This document shows, one piece after another, positions 38,409 to 49,690 of a DNA stretch of 64,000 nucleotides. How positions within the stretch are numbered: position 1 is the first letter of the stretch; each line of letters begins with the position of its first letter. Position numbers and translations under genes: made by a program. The DNA comes from Hyalella azteca (lineage: Eukaryota; Arthropoda; Malacostraca; Amphipoda; Hyalellidae): the NCBI RefSeq assembly GCF_000764305.2, contig NW_025937306.1, positions 186,001 to 250,000 of the forward strand, given 5' to 3'. The notes beneath the pieces are model-generated. The model searched no databases and was not told the origin of the DNA. It worked only from the letters and a program-made list of their open reading frames with translations.

Positions 38409-39507
38409 TTATTTCTCTGCGGGCTTAGACTTGTCTTTCTCAAGTTCTTCTTCAAGAAGTGAAGATATAATGCCATTTTTTCGTAGCTCCTCAATGAGTT
38501 CACCGCTCTGGTGCATTTGTAGAAGAATGTCGCAGCCTCCAATGAACTCCTTATTGAGGTAAACCTGAGGAATTGTTGGCCACTTGGAGAATTCTTTAAT
38601 GCCTGCAACAAAAATTTTTATTCATCACTATTATAGGTATCTATAGAATTGCATTGAAAGGGAACTATACATGCTCAACAAATATGAAAACCTTGTAACC
38701 CCCATAATATTAATGCTTCCTAATGGTGACAAAGTAAAACTATGAAATTCATCCTAATTTTTATTTGTACTAGAGAATTACTTTTACTATTAATTTTTAT
38801 CCAACTTAACTGATAACCTTGCTCAATCTAGGGAGAAAACAACCCAATGCAATCAGATTTTGAAGATAATGATGATGATTGTGATTACCTTGTCTAATTT
38901 TTTCATCATCAAGGACATTGTAGGAATCATACTGCACACCATGCATCCTCATGATCTGGACAACTGCATTGCTGAAGCCACAGCGAGGGTTGTCAGGCGT
39001 TCCCTGCATAAGCATGTTATAAATAAGCCTAAACGGCATTAGAGGATATTCAAGTTGAAGGAAAAGCTGACCATGGAAATTAACATATTTTGTGATGGTC
39101 ACAAAATATTTAGGAATAACATATTTGTCAATCATATTTCAGGACATATATATTGTATCAAGAAAGAATTGTCTACAATTAGTTTCACTACAGTAACAAG
39201 GTTTATTAGAAGAAAATGGAAGCATATGATTGATAGGAATTGCTGTTAAATAGCAATGTAGAATCAAGATTTACACACATCATTAGCTCAAATAAAAGTT
39301 TATAGCATCAAAATTGTTCATTTGTTCAATTAAAACATAAAAATTAGGTAAAAATGCATATCAATGTCTTACCTTCATAAATACAACAACTGGACTCTTA
39401 CTGACCAAATTTTCTAAATATGCATTACTACCAACTTCTGCACTGCAATGTCGTATGGCAACAAGTAGCGGCTGCCGGTTCAATTGTCTAAGGCAAGAAT
39501 TAAACAT
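38409..39507 (-). CDS. Mitochondrial monothiol glutaredoxin (GLRX5-type), three exons
   Basis: Minus-strand exons 39507-39373, 39003-38889 and 38602-38409 join in phase (0, then 1) to 147 aa. GLRX5 binds a [2Fe-2S] cluster with glutathione and passes it from the mitochondrial scaffold to acceptor proteins. Visible features: a 20-residue Arg-rich start without acidic residues ([20 protein letters not shown]), which fits a mitochondrial targeting peptide; VVVFMKGTP; the monothiol CGFS site with Cys53; WPTIPQVYL (residues 91-99, cis-Pro loop); and GGCDI (105-109, glutathione binding). Length matches the family. The start is the only in-frame ATG before the targeting-like stretch. The gene ends with two stops in a row (TAATAA). 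Neighbouring genes are unrelated. Confidence 0.95.
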
Positions 39508-40375
39508 CTTTACATCTGAAGAAGGATATTAATATAAAAAATTTCAAACAATATATAGTTAGAGCATTTGTACTAGAAGCACCAATCAAAAATTGTCTAC
39601 CACTTTACTCAACTGAGGTAATCAAGTTATCTAATTGATCATTCAAACTTCAAAGTAAGCATCGTTTATTGCATCTTGGTCTAAAAGTCTTTGCTCTTAG
39701 GTCATGCACAAGTATTAATATTAGTATTTTTAAAATCATGTCAATCAAAGAACTTTCTTTAGGTTAAGATTAAAATACATCTTCCTGTATATTCTTGGCA
39801 ACAAATTTGGAATGGTAAGGTAGCAAGCTTCTACCAGACTGCCTTATTGGACAGTAAATGGACACATCCTCATTAATACTCTTAACATTTTTAGCCTAAA
39901 AACCTGATCTTGCCCTTTGACAAAACAATAAGCAACCTGTAGCTGTACTGTAGTGTACATAATGAACCAGATTACCAGAACATGGGACAATATAAAATCA
40001 TTAAATCATTATGGCAACTGGCAAAAGATTGAAATTTTTGTTGCCCTCCAGACAGTTCCAGTCCTTCACTTCAGGCAGTCCTCAGGTTCATTTTTTTACA
40101 GATGATAACAGATCTTCCTTTCATTTTGTTTTTTTCCTTTCTCTAACTATAAGTAGACCAGTAAGTATCATTGTATCATGGATTGAATACCAGCATTTTA
40201 TACACAAGATATTGATTGAAATCATGAATCTTGAGTTAAGTAGGTTAGGAAATTCAAAATGAACTGATTCTAATAAATCTCTGGTTGGCAGTTACCACTA
40301 TGAATTAAGCCTATAGATGGCATACAATATGAGTAAGAAAAAGATTTGCAAATTGTCTAGTATGGAATATATCTA
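39508..40375. other. Upstream flank of GLRX5-type gene
   Basis: AT-rich, probably holding the promoter on the minus strand. No clear TATA box. An 83-codon plus-strand frame at 40011 has no recognisable character and I leave it out. Confidence 0.3.
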
Positions 40376-40920
40376 CTTGGCGAGCCGCGACTGAATTTTT
40401 CGAGCCGTGGTTTTATGGATTTGCCAGCCGTGATTCCATTTCTACGAGCCGTGATTCTATTTCACCGAGCCGTGAATTCCATATCTCGGCCATGAAAAGC
40501 CATTTACGAGGTGCGAATGCGAATTTATTTACAAAGTTTATGCACGTGTTACCCCAAATCTCTAATTTTACCCTTAAACAGTCAAACGGCAACAATAAAA
40601 TTTGTCTCAACTGTAAGTTCAGCACGTGTTAATATACAGTCTGACTGCTTTGACATGACCGCAACTATGCGCGATCTTCAACAAACGTTTTGTTTATTTG
40701 TTTACATTACGATGTTTATGTTTTTTCTGCAAGATATTTTTGGCGGAAACGGTAAAGCAATGCGGATTGCGGAAGTTGAAAATTTTATGAAATGACATGT
40801 TTGCAAAGTGCAAACTGCGATTTTTTAATCAAACAAAAATTTATGACATTCGAGCCGCGAGATTTCATACCTACTGAAATTATATGATATTAGAGCCGCG
40901 ATATTTCAGACAAAAATAGG
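40376..40920 (+). repeat. Clustered GAGCCG motifs (cGAGCCGtGA-like)
   Basis: GAGCCG followed by T/C-G-A/G occurs at 40382, 40402, 40446, 40467, 40852 and 40893, with a variant at 40425. The first five stand 20-24 bp apart. The two groups bracket about 380 bp of other sequence. This may be a decayed element or minisatellite. Confidence 0.6.
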
Positions 40921-41104
40921 ACTTTTCCAGACTAGCAAATTGTAATTACTTTTCTTCAAATTGTTAAAAAATAAAAAGATAGGACTAATGTGGCTAACTA
41001 TTAGATCTGTAGATCAGATAGATTAGACTAATGTGGCTAACAATTAGATTGGCTGATCATCAGCAGATCTAAGGCTATTAGATTACCAATCATTCCTATT
41101 TCCT

Positions 41105-41530
41105 AGTTCAGTAGTTCTTACAGTTTCAGGTCAGCAACTTGGTGTTCAGTGTACAGACTGTGGACTCAGCCCTCAGGACTCAGGAGTCAGGTCTCAGGCT
41201 GGGGCTGTCAGCCTGGACTGCATGGTCAGGTCCAGACCGTCAGGACACACAACACAGTCGTGTAGTGGCCACTGGCCAGAGGCCTTGAGGAGTTGAGGTT
41301 ACCGCTGCAGCGGCGGAGCCACGGAGGCGCTGCCTACAAGGCTACAGCTCTTGCCCTACACCAGGCACTAGGCAGTAGGCAGTGCACCAGCCACAGGTGG
41401 GAGGCCCACGCCCATCGACCACCGTCAGGCGTCAGAGCCATCTGTCACCTATTGCTTTCAGATTTCTACACTACAGTAGGTCAGTAGCTAGTCCACTTAC
41501 TACACTACAGCCTACAGCTAGAGGCATTAT
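41105..41530 (+). repeat. CAGG/TCAGG-rich low-complexity block
   Basis: Compositionally distinct from its surroundings: many imperfect CTCAGG, GTCAGG and GGCAGT words, more GC-rich. Open frames on the plus strand here follow from composition; no gene is supported. Confidence 0.6.
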
Positions 41531-41908
41531 TGATTACATGACATCTTCTGTCCTTATTTCTTCAGCCCTTTATAGTTTCTGCGACTGCGAGTGTGAGTAG
41601 GTAATAAGTACTAACTAGATGAGAGATGAGTAAAGCTTAAACAATTAACGAACCATGATGATGAAGTATCGATTGAATAATCAATATTTTTTTATAGTTG
41701 AGGGTTAAGACTTGTGGCGACAAATGCGCCCACCAGCCTGACAGAGATTCTCTGTCAGAAGTTGCATTATCAATAAAAGTCAAGAATGGAATCATATGAA
41801 TTCCGATATCCGTCAGACCGTCATGGTAATCGCCAGCTGACAGTGACACGGCGGTCACGCGACACCGTACGTATGTCCGTTCCGTACAACATAGGATGAT
41901 AGGACTAG

Positions 41909-41937
41909 CCATGGTTGAACTACTAGTTCAACCATGG
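41909..41937. repeat. Perfect hairpin, 13-bp stem, 3-nt loop
   Basis: CCATGGTTGAACT (41909-41921), loop ACT, then its exact complement (41925-41937). GACTAG flanks both sides. Confidence 0.85.
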
Positions 41938-42256
41938 GACTAGCTACGATAGATGCAATGTTGGTGCCTGGTCTTCCTTCTGATTCAGAGGTATCAGAAG
42001 CAGAGCTCGTGTAATCATATTGTAATGACGGGTCAACTTTTTCCGATTTAAAAGTGTTTACAACCTAATGTCATAATTTTTAATAACATTATGTATAGCT
42101 TTTATTGACCCATTGGGCCATTATATCCCGTCATCTGCTTCCACAAAGATTGTTTTTCCGGTTTCCGCCGCCAAGGAAATTCAATAAAAATGGGGTTAGG
42201 TACGCGTTCAGTAGCTCAGCGAGGAGCATCGAAAGAAAACAATGGAAGAAGACCAG

Positions 42257-42297
42257 GTCTTATTCTTTACTAGGCCATGCCTAGTAAAGAATAAGAC
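42257..42297. repeat. Perfect hairpin, 19-bp stem, 3-nt loop
   Basis: GTCTTATTCTTTACTAGGC (42257-42275), loop CAT, then the exact reverse complement (42279-42297). This looks like a snap-back duplication. Confidence 0.9.
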
Positions 42298-44190
42298 GGA
42301 ACATTGTCAATGAGACGGAACATAATAAAGAATACACTTGGAACATTGTCGGTTAGTCGGCTGTTGCTGGATCGTACATAGATGTTCAGCAACCAAGACT
42401 TCGATGGACACGAACATTTATTCAATTATATTCTTCATGCAGAAATTTGTGACGTTTGCTTCAAATCTTTGTTTAAAATTATCAATGGCAATGTTTAAAC
42501 CAGAATGATAAAAATGCCTTCTTGAATGATCAATTTTCAACTTTTTTTTCAAATCTGATCGCAATAATATAAATAAATTAATGCTTTGTACATACAAGAG
42601 CCTTTTCCTTGATTCTATCTTAGAGAATATTTTCATTTGTTCCTACTTAGTTTCTTTGTTGACCAATTGTTTTCTTGATTTTAAGCCCATATGTCATGAA
42701 AGACATATATATGACATCTATCTAATTTTTAAACATCAGCCTCCTTCGACTTCGGACATTCCTTGATCAAATTTATTATGGATATCAGAGCAAAATATTA
42801 GCGATTGCAAAATAGTTATATCCAACGGTCGTTTTTGAAAATCTGCCATCAAACTTCTAATTTTTTACGATATTCTTTTTTTTTATTTAGATAGCCTATT
42901 AATGCACGGAGTCACAGAATTTGCTCTGCTATCGTAAGGAACATTCGGCGCTGTGTCTTTTGTTTTCAGAATTATCGTCAGACGAATGTCTAAGAGGTAT
43001 AAATTATTCCTGAGGTTGACAGAAGGAAAAAGTATTCCCAAGTTTAGCTAAAGCGAAATTTTGTTTGAAGAAGTTATCGTCCTTGCAACCTATTTGTCCA
43101 GCATCAACGTCATCCACCTGTGTACCATAACGCTAAGCAGCGAGACTTGACTGTGCCCAAAGCGATTTAAATACTTTAGCTTCAATCTCTGTTGATTCAG
43201 AGGGAGAATGTTGGGATCCTTATCTTAAAAAATAAACCTTTGAATATCGCTTGTAGTTCATATCTGCCTGAAATCATTAACATCAAATCATTGTTACTTT
43301 AACCATATAGGTTTTTAATCTCAGTAGGGTGGATTAAGTAGTCCGTTGGGGTTATACATGTATTCCATAATTTTATTAAAACTATGTATAATGGATCTGC
43401 TGGGCTCCAAAAAGTTTTCAACGAAGGCTCGCGGTTTGATGTATTTAGAGAATAGATCTTCCATACATATATTTCATAAAATTTATCAAGGATGATATTT
43501 CTTATTCATATGAATGTTTTATTAGTAAAAAAATTACATACCAAATGAATATCAAAACCCATTACGGATCTGGAAAGTATATATGATTTTTCTTAGCGAG
43601 GATCAAAAAATAATAAATGCTGAATGCGCTTCAACTCTGTCTCAGCTAAATCATATAGGATATATAAAACATCGACAGAACGCTTATCGTTATCTATGGT
43701 TTGCAATTGATTACTTCTGATAGAAGAATTTCCTGCCTGATAATGACAATGACTAGTCAACGAACAAGTGTTGGAGATACAATATTTCCATGAAAACGAC
43801 AATACAATATTTCAAAACCAAAAATGAAACAATATTTCTATGAAAACTTTCCTCAAATTGCATTTATTATGCAAAATTAATAGATGTGACAATGAATTAT
43901 GGTTCATTGTCGATCGCTCCTCTCATGAAAAATAACAGACGATATTTTCAACGCCATAGTTGATAACTCATTCATATAAAACCATAAGCATGCGGCCACA
44001 AATATTTTAATTTGTATTGTTAAAAATTGTATCCACACTTTGCTACTGAAACTAATATGATGAAACATGTAAAGCAATATGGTTTCTTGTCTTCGATAAA
44101 ACGAAGACGCTGGGTATGGGGTAAGTTGGGGTAAATATAGTATGAATTGAGTTCCTTTTCCTACACAGAAATGGTGCCATCGGCAGACTT

Positions 44191-45516
44191 CTAACTCTCG
44201 ACATCAGGCGTTTCCTCAATGCCAAGAAGTTGATTCAAGGATTTTCTGGTTTCTTCAACAGTCCAAGCTGAGGGGCAAATCTTCCTTTTCAGAGAGTTGA
44301 AAATTAGACACTGGTGAAAAACAAAGACTCCATTCTTGTTCTTCCTGTTCGCCCGCGAGTGATTCACGGGAACTTTGTCGCAGATGGTAAACAATTTTCC
44401 GAGGTCAATTGTTTGAGCATCAATGACAACCTCAGTTTGATGCGACCCAAACCATTTACGGTTGCTACTAACATCCTTCCGCAGGAACATGAGTTTCGTT
44501 CCATCGAACATGAGAGGATCACCGAACTTCAGAGAGTCCAAATCAATTTTCTTAGCACCCGGGTACTGGGTGCGAGTTGACAGCAATATTCTGGAAGCAG
44601 AGCTGAAGCCAAAATAGGCACAATCAATGTAAAACATGTTCACATTCATGTTATCACGCATAAATTTCACTAAATCGAACGAGCATCGGACGTTGCCAAA
44701 CCAGTCTTGCAGTTCTCCGTTAGCACAATCGCTCTGAGCTCGAAACCAAACAAAATCTTCATTTTTAGGCAGAAGTGTTTTGTACTGAGGCTTTACTCGA
44801 GAAGCAATGAATTTCCCTTTCTGGAAACATGCTTTGAAATCATCAAAGTGCATCGTCCTGGACACTTTAGTGACTTCATCATAAGCCAAGGTAGGTAGAG
44901 GTTTCGCAATGGAGGCAGTTGGTTGATCAGTGGTGTTTTCACTTGATTCAATTAGTTCAGGATCCGTCCCAGATTTAACCGAATTTTGTTGCACCTGCGA
45001 ATCTCCGAAGTTCATAGAACTATTATTGTACTTCGGAATTTTTCCAGCTGTGACGTCGTCTCTCAGCTCTTCGACTTGCGTTGCTACGACCGAGATGTCG
45101 CGGTCAACAACTTTCGTTAGCTTCACGAAGCGCAGACGTAACTTCTTTCCTTTTTTCTGCTTCTTTCCTTGCACTGCAGGAAAAGAGAAATATTCAAGTG
45201 CATGATGTTGAAATGAAACATGAGATATAGAAATAAATCCACGTTGTGAATCTAAAAAAATAACACTTGACATCTTACCTGCAACGGGTTTTGTTACATC
45301 GTCCGTTCCATTCTTGGCCGACACGTCAGGTGTTATAATACCTTCAGGTACGGCAGTTTTGGCTGAAACTTCTCCCTGAATTAACAGAGACTCCATGGCA
45401 TCGGAAACAATTCCATCCAAAGTATTTTCAGGAACAGGCATGGTTCTTGTTTTTTGCGTTGAGTGGCCCTCGCTGAGTACTCGTTTCGCTTCAGTTGGCA
45501 GAGATGTGGTGCTCAT
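44191..45516 (-). CDS. Unrecognised protein, two exons with a stop-free intron
   Basis: The start is ATG 45516; the open frame reaches six bases further only from a TTG. A donor (GCAG|GTAAGATG at 45279/45278) and an acceptor (TTTCCTGCAG before 45173) define a 105-nt intron. Spliced exons 45516-45279 and 45173-44191 give 406 aa. The intron is a multiple of three with no stop, so retention gives 441 aa. After an acidic, Ser/Thr-rich N-terminus comes a lysine-rich patch (GKKQKKGKKLRLRF). The C-terminal half (about residues 200-406) looks folded: FVWFRAQSDCANGELQDWFG, FYIDCAYFGFSSASRILLS, KKIDLDSLKFGDPLMFDG. I know no family for it and see no catalytic motif, signal peptide or membrane segment. 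The acceptor-like CTTTATAACAG before 45528 suggests that a non-coding exon precedes it. Confidence 0.75.
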   Translation of the reverse strand: MSTTSLPTEAKRVLSEGHSTQKTRTMPVPENTLDGIVSDAMESLLIQGEVSAKTAVPEGIITPDVSAKNGTDDVTKPVAGKMSSVIFLDSQRGFISISHVSFQHHALEYFSFPAVQGKKQKKGKKLRLRFVKLTKVVDRDISVVATQVEELRDDVTAGKIPKYNNSSMNFGDSQVQQNSVKSGTDPELIESSENTTDQPTASIAKPLPTLAYDEVTKVSRTMHFDDFKACFQKGKFIASRVKPQYKTLLPKNEDFVWFRAQSDCANGELQDWFGNVRCSFDLVKFMRDNMNVNMFYIDCAYFGFSSASRILLSTRTQYPGAKKIDLDSLKFGDPLMFDGTKLMFLRKDVSSNRKWFGSHQTEVVIDAQTIDLGKLFTICDKVPVNHSRANRKNKNGVFVFHQCLIFNSLKRKICPSAWTVEETRKSLNQLLGIEETPDVES

Positions 45517-45954
45517 TTGCAATGCCTGCCTGTTATAAAGGAACGATTATCGCTCTGAGATGATAAGGCGAACATTTTACGAACGAGAAACAAACACTGT
45601 TTATCAATTGGTTTGCATGCAGCTAGTGCAGATAACACAAGCTCTAAACGCGTCAACTCGCTCAAAATAACCAACCATCCGCATTCTCTACAAGATCGTC
45701 ATTTCTTATCACCACGTATATGCTATAAACATGCCTTGCCACACTTTATTTGCAATCTCAGAATACTTATGAGTCATCATTAATGGCCTGACAGTAATTA
45801 CTTCTTTATTGAGGGAACAAATGTGCATTCAATACAAGAGGCATAAGGTAAAAATCACGAACAAAGAAAAAAGCTCGCCAACGCTACCAGCGTTTAATTG
45901 AAATAAAGTAATAGCCGATGTTTCTGAGAAAGCTTACTTTTATGCTAGATTAAT

Positions 45955-46085
45955 CGAAAAGTAATAACAGCAATGATAAATCGAAAAGTAATAAATAATA
46001 GTGAATCGAAATAGTAAAAAAATAGTATATTAAATAATAGTAAAAGTAATAATAGTAATAGTAAATCGAAAAGTAATAAAAGCAA
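45955..46085 (+). repeat. AGTAATA/AAATCGAAA low-complexity tract
   Basis: Interspersed GTAATA and AAATCGAAAAG words in an A-rich stretch. It gives a Tyr/Phe-rich frame on the minus strand, not a gene. Confidence 0.8.
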
Positions 46086-46257
46086 ATTATTATTTTTCCT
46101 GCCAGTCCTGCCACTTCACAGTTCGAGCAATAGTAAGGAAACACGAAAATTTAGTTCAAACCGTGTAACATAGCAGTTCACTAATTGATTGGAAAATTTA
46201 AACTCTATTTAAATTATCACTCGGCATGATTTAGCAGTTAATTGATCCCTGGGATGA

Positions 46258-46410
46258 ATAGGTAGTAAATTTATCAATGTGGTGATTGGATGGTAAATTA
46301 ATCCATGTGGGATAGGTAGTAAATTGAGCAATGGAGTGATTAGGTTATTTAGGTGGTAAATTGAGCAATGGGGTGATCAGGTGGTAAATTGAGCTATTGG
46401 TCTGATTTAT
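46258..46410 (+). repeat. Degenerate ~25-37-bp tandem repeat, five copies
   Basis: GGTRGTAAATT or GGTAAATT followed by GAGCAATGGGGTGAT-like sequence begins near 46261, 46290, 46315, 46352 and 46380. Confidence 0.75.
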
Positions 46411-47485
46411 CAACTTTTGGCAAGATAAATAAAGCCCGAGCGTTTCAAATTAAACACAGGTATAAATGACGCTAAGATAGACACAATACACACTTATTAT
46501 GATATGCTAAATTGGGTACGGTACCAACTAGGCCTACCAAGGCGACGAAGTTTGGGAACTCCGTTTGCAACGCCTGAACCTTTGCTCCGGTCGAGTAAAG
46601 GTTCTACGTTCTGCTCGTAAATCTTTTAAAAAATCATCAAGATGAATTACTAATTTTTTGTTCTTGAATACACGAGCCTGAAATAAATTCGTCATGAACT
46701 TAATAGACAGCTACCATTGTTGTACAGTGATCCGAAATAGCAAACAAAATATTATACCGTCATTTTTGCATTTCGTTTTATTTTCTGAATGACGTTAAAT
46801 TCAATGAAAGTTTCATAAGCATTGCATTGATAGAATAAAAGTTTCATTACAAAGATCATTTTTCTATAGGCTACACCGACAATAGAAACAAACATCCATG
46901 CACCACAACAGGTTCGGTAGTGTGGTAGTGAGTGTAAAACTAAAACCGACGGATTTCTCAGTACAAAATTTCGTCATCGTTTCTATAAGTCATAGGCTAA
47001 CCACGTTTTACAAGCAGATTCGTTTGTATCTCATGATCAATGTCATCAGCTTATATTTATTTTTTACAATTTTATATGAGTGCCTTTTCGGACTTAGCAA
47101 CGAGCGAAGTACCTAAATCCTGCAGCCTGTTAAATTATACTTCTTAGGTTTTGCCGAAGATTGTTCGACTCAATCACTCAAACTTCACAGGAACTCAAAC
47201 TCAGTAACTTGATTGATAACAAATGTTAATAAAAATGAATACATAAGTAAATATAAATAGTTCACCGAGTTAGAAATCAACCATTGCTCATTGCCCACGG
47301 TTGCGCGATGCTTCAGAATTAGTTGAGCACAGATGCGGCTAGCACACTTGTGCTCGCCGAGTTTCCGTTCAGTGCGATACTGAAAGAGCCGACAAAACCT
47401 CCTCTTTGTTCTAAAAGTTATGATTAAACATTATTAAAATAATTATAAAGTTCCCTTTTAAGAAGCGTTATTGAAGTAAACTTAC

Positions 47486-47720
47486 CGCTGTTTTTGGGTC
47501 GCACCGTCGCAGAGACTCAAGACTTGATATTTTGCACACTGCGCAACAGGTTTTTACTAACATCAGATGTGATAACTAACTTGTCCTCGACTGGCCGACG
47601 TTTAGACACGGACTGAACGTACCGCTCGACGCTCGTTGAGGGACGACTCCGACCCATGATTCACCGACAGAACTCGTATGAAACGCGTAACTTCGAAACA
47701 CATACTCTCGTTTATTAAAC
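47486..47720 (-). promoter_or_regulatory. Candidate promoter and non-coding first exon of the unknown minus-strand gene
   Basis: On the minus strand a strong donor (ACAGCG|GTAAGTTT) lies at 47486/47485, preceded by about 200 bp richer in CG dinucleotides than the surroundings. Joined to the acceptor at 45528 it would give a 5' leader. An ATG in it (near 47567) opens a frame that overlaps the main start out of frame, so it would act as an upstream ORF. No TATA box seen. Inference from splice signals only. Confidence 0.3.
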
Positions 47721-49690
47721 ATAATCGTATTTTATGTTCACGTTGAATACCAAAAAATGGGTTATTGAAAACTTTTACACAAAGTTTACGCTTCTTCTTA
47801 CATGTATACGGAGTCTATTGGGAGTATTTTCGCTTCCGGATCTGGTGACTGCTGGCACTTCTGCATTCATGACGGTGTAAGGACACAGTCCAGCAGAAAT
47901 GTGAAATCCCCTTCTCGCGTTCTGAGAAATTCTCTATGCAACTCATTTATATCCGTTTGAAATGAGTTTCAAATGATAAAAACACTAAATTAGCAAAATT
48001 GTGATTGTTGAAATATTATTATTAGCGAATTTTCTCATTTATGGAAAAATGGCGCTATTGTGCTCTTCATGTCCGTCCGTCTGTCTGTCTGTCCGTACGT
48101 GACTTCACATTTACGTAGACGAGAAAATGCGCTCTCTATCGCTCACTGCAGTTAGTACTGATTGATATTATTTTATAGTGCGCTAAGCTTAGTGTATTAA
48201 ATACTATCATTTATTCATTCTATTGTATTAAAGTAGGAATCTAATTTATGAGCCTGCCCATCATTTTTATTTCGTCCGTAGAATTGTTGATTTAGTAATA
48301 GAAGAGTTGACTTTTTGAGACGCTTCAAGTCGTCTGCGTTGAAAAGACTTGTTTTAGACCAAAGGACACTATGACAGGTCAGACAAGATAAAATCACATT
48401 CGTAGAAGTGAAAAGAAAATGTTTTTTAATGTTTTAAAATGTTTCTTCATTCGTTAAATCTTCGTTCATGTTTCGTGAAATCGTACGTGTTTGACTACAG
48501 TTTGGAGGGAAAAATATTAGGTCTTTAGTCCTTACAACACTTGCTCTTGTAACAGCAGTCAGATGACGAATCATACACATTAACCAATCCAATGCTGGCA
48601 TTAAACTGTTATCAATTATGACGACATCACCTATATTAATCAATTATGACGTCATCAGGTCAGCTTATCAGTTTTCAGTACTAAATATCAAAGTATCAGC
48701 CATCAGCGTGAACTTATAACCGGATTATCTCGGGCATGCAGCTGCAGCCAGGCCCTACTCGAGGTGAGTGGTTGAGTGCTCTGTGACGTAATGGAACTGT
48801 GACGTCAGTGGCCGAGTTGTGACGTCAGTGCGTGAGTTGTGACATCTCAATTGGTTCTGTGGCATCATTCTCCCAGCAATAAAGATGCACGCATATGTCC
48901 AAATTGTTTCAGTTAATACAACAGTGTTAAGGAATGGAACTTACACTTTAAAATTTTTTGTGGATTATGATATGAAAATGTAGCTTTAATCGTTTACTAT
49001 TGAAATAATTGTTTAAATAATATAATGCTAAAATAATTGTTTAATGCTAAAATACTTTTTAATGCTGAAACAATTATTTAAATAGAATATTTTAATCGTC
49101 TTAATTCTAAAAAGACAGCTTATGAAACATACCTGATTTTGATAATGAAAACAATGGCTAAACTTTGAATTTAGTAAAAAATTAAACGTGCTATCTCTTC
49201 TGCTTTATTTTCAATATTCTCGACTTATCAAACTGGTAAATTCGTATCTCTCTTGCCATCTTGGCACTGAAAAAGTTTATAATAAAAAGTACGCGAGCAA
49301 CGGATCATCTTAATTCAAATCTTCTTCATGTCGGGCCTGTCAGCTGCCGCATCAGCTGAGACACCACATAAGGACGATAGTGATTGTTCGTAAACTGATT
49401 GTTTAGCTATTTATTCGATACCCTGGATTTATAAAGGGCACTAGCAGGCGTTTTTGGCTCAAAAACTTTATTCACAAAGCAGTTCAATACAATTGGGCCC
49501 AAATTGGTATGGTGGAAGTTTATTTATGATTACAACTTCAAGAATAAATTGTTCGGTAAACTGGACAAGTACAAGGTGGCTTATCATGGATGCTAGAGAA
49601 TCTCCTGTAATCCGCGCTACATGTCTGCTTCAACTGACTATACTCCGGCTTTCCTCCCAACAACCTACAGTTTCATCTTTCTTATTTGAC
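47721..49690. other. Intergenic, upstream of the unknown gene
   Basis: No gene seen. A short GTCT/GTCC run lies at 48068-48095 and a cluster of CRE-like octamers at 48647-48827. Confidence 0.35.
48647..48827. promoter_or_regulatory. Cluster of CRE (TGACGTCA) sites
   Basis: Perfect TGACGTCA palindromes lie at 48647-48654, 48800-48807 and 48820-48827, with near matches at about 48618 and 48784 (TGACGTAA). The 48784-48840 copies follow a roughly 20-bp period (TGTGACGTCAGTG). TGACGTCA is the consensus site for CREB/ATF bZIP factors. It lies about 1 kb upstream of the candidate first exon at 47.5 kb. Function is inferred. Confidence 0.35.

Larger units (their letters stand above)
41531..44190. 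other. Intergenic, with two perfect hairpins
   Basis: No supported gene. Holds the hairpins at 41909-41937 and 42257-42297, listed separately. The remainder is AT-rich without recognisable features. Confidence 0.4.
45529..47485. other. Probable 5' intron of the minus-strand gene, with repeats
   Basis: If the first exon at about 47.5 kb is correct, this is a first intron of roughly 1.95 kb. It contains an AGTAATA-type low-complexity tract and a short tandem repeat, and no convincing coding exon. Confidence 0.35.

Noticed and set aside
38330..38611. 93-codon minus-strand frame
   Set aside because: Out-of-frame reading of GLRX5-type exon 3.
45517..45522. Six-base longer start of the unknown minus-strand gene
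   Set aside because: The first codon is TTG; the ATG at 45516 is the natural start.
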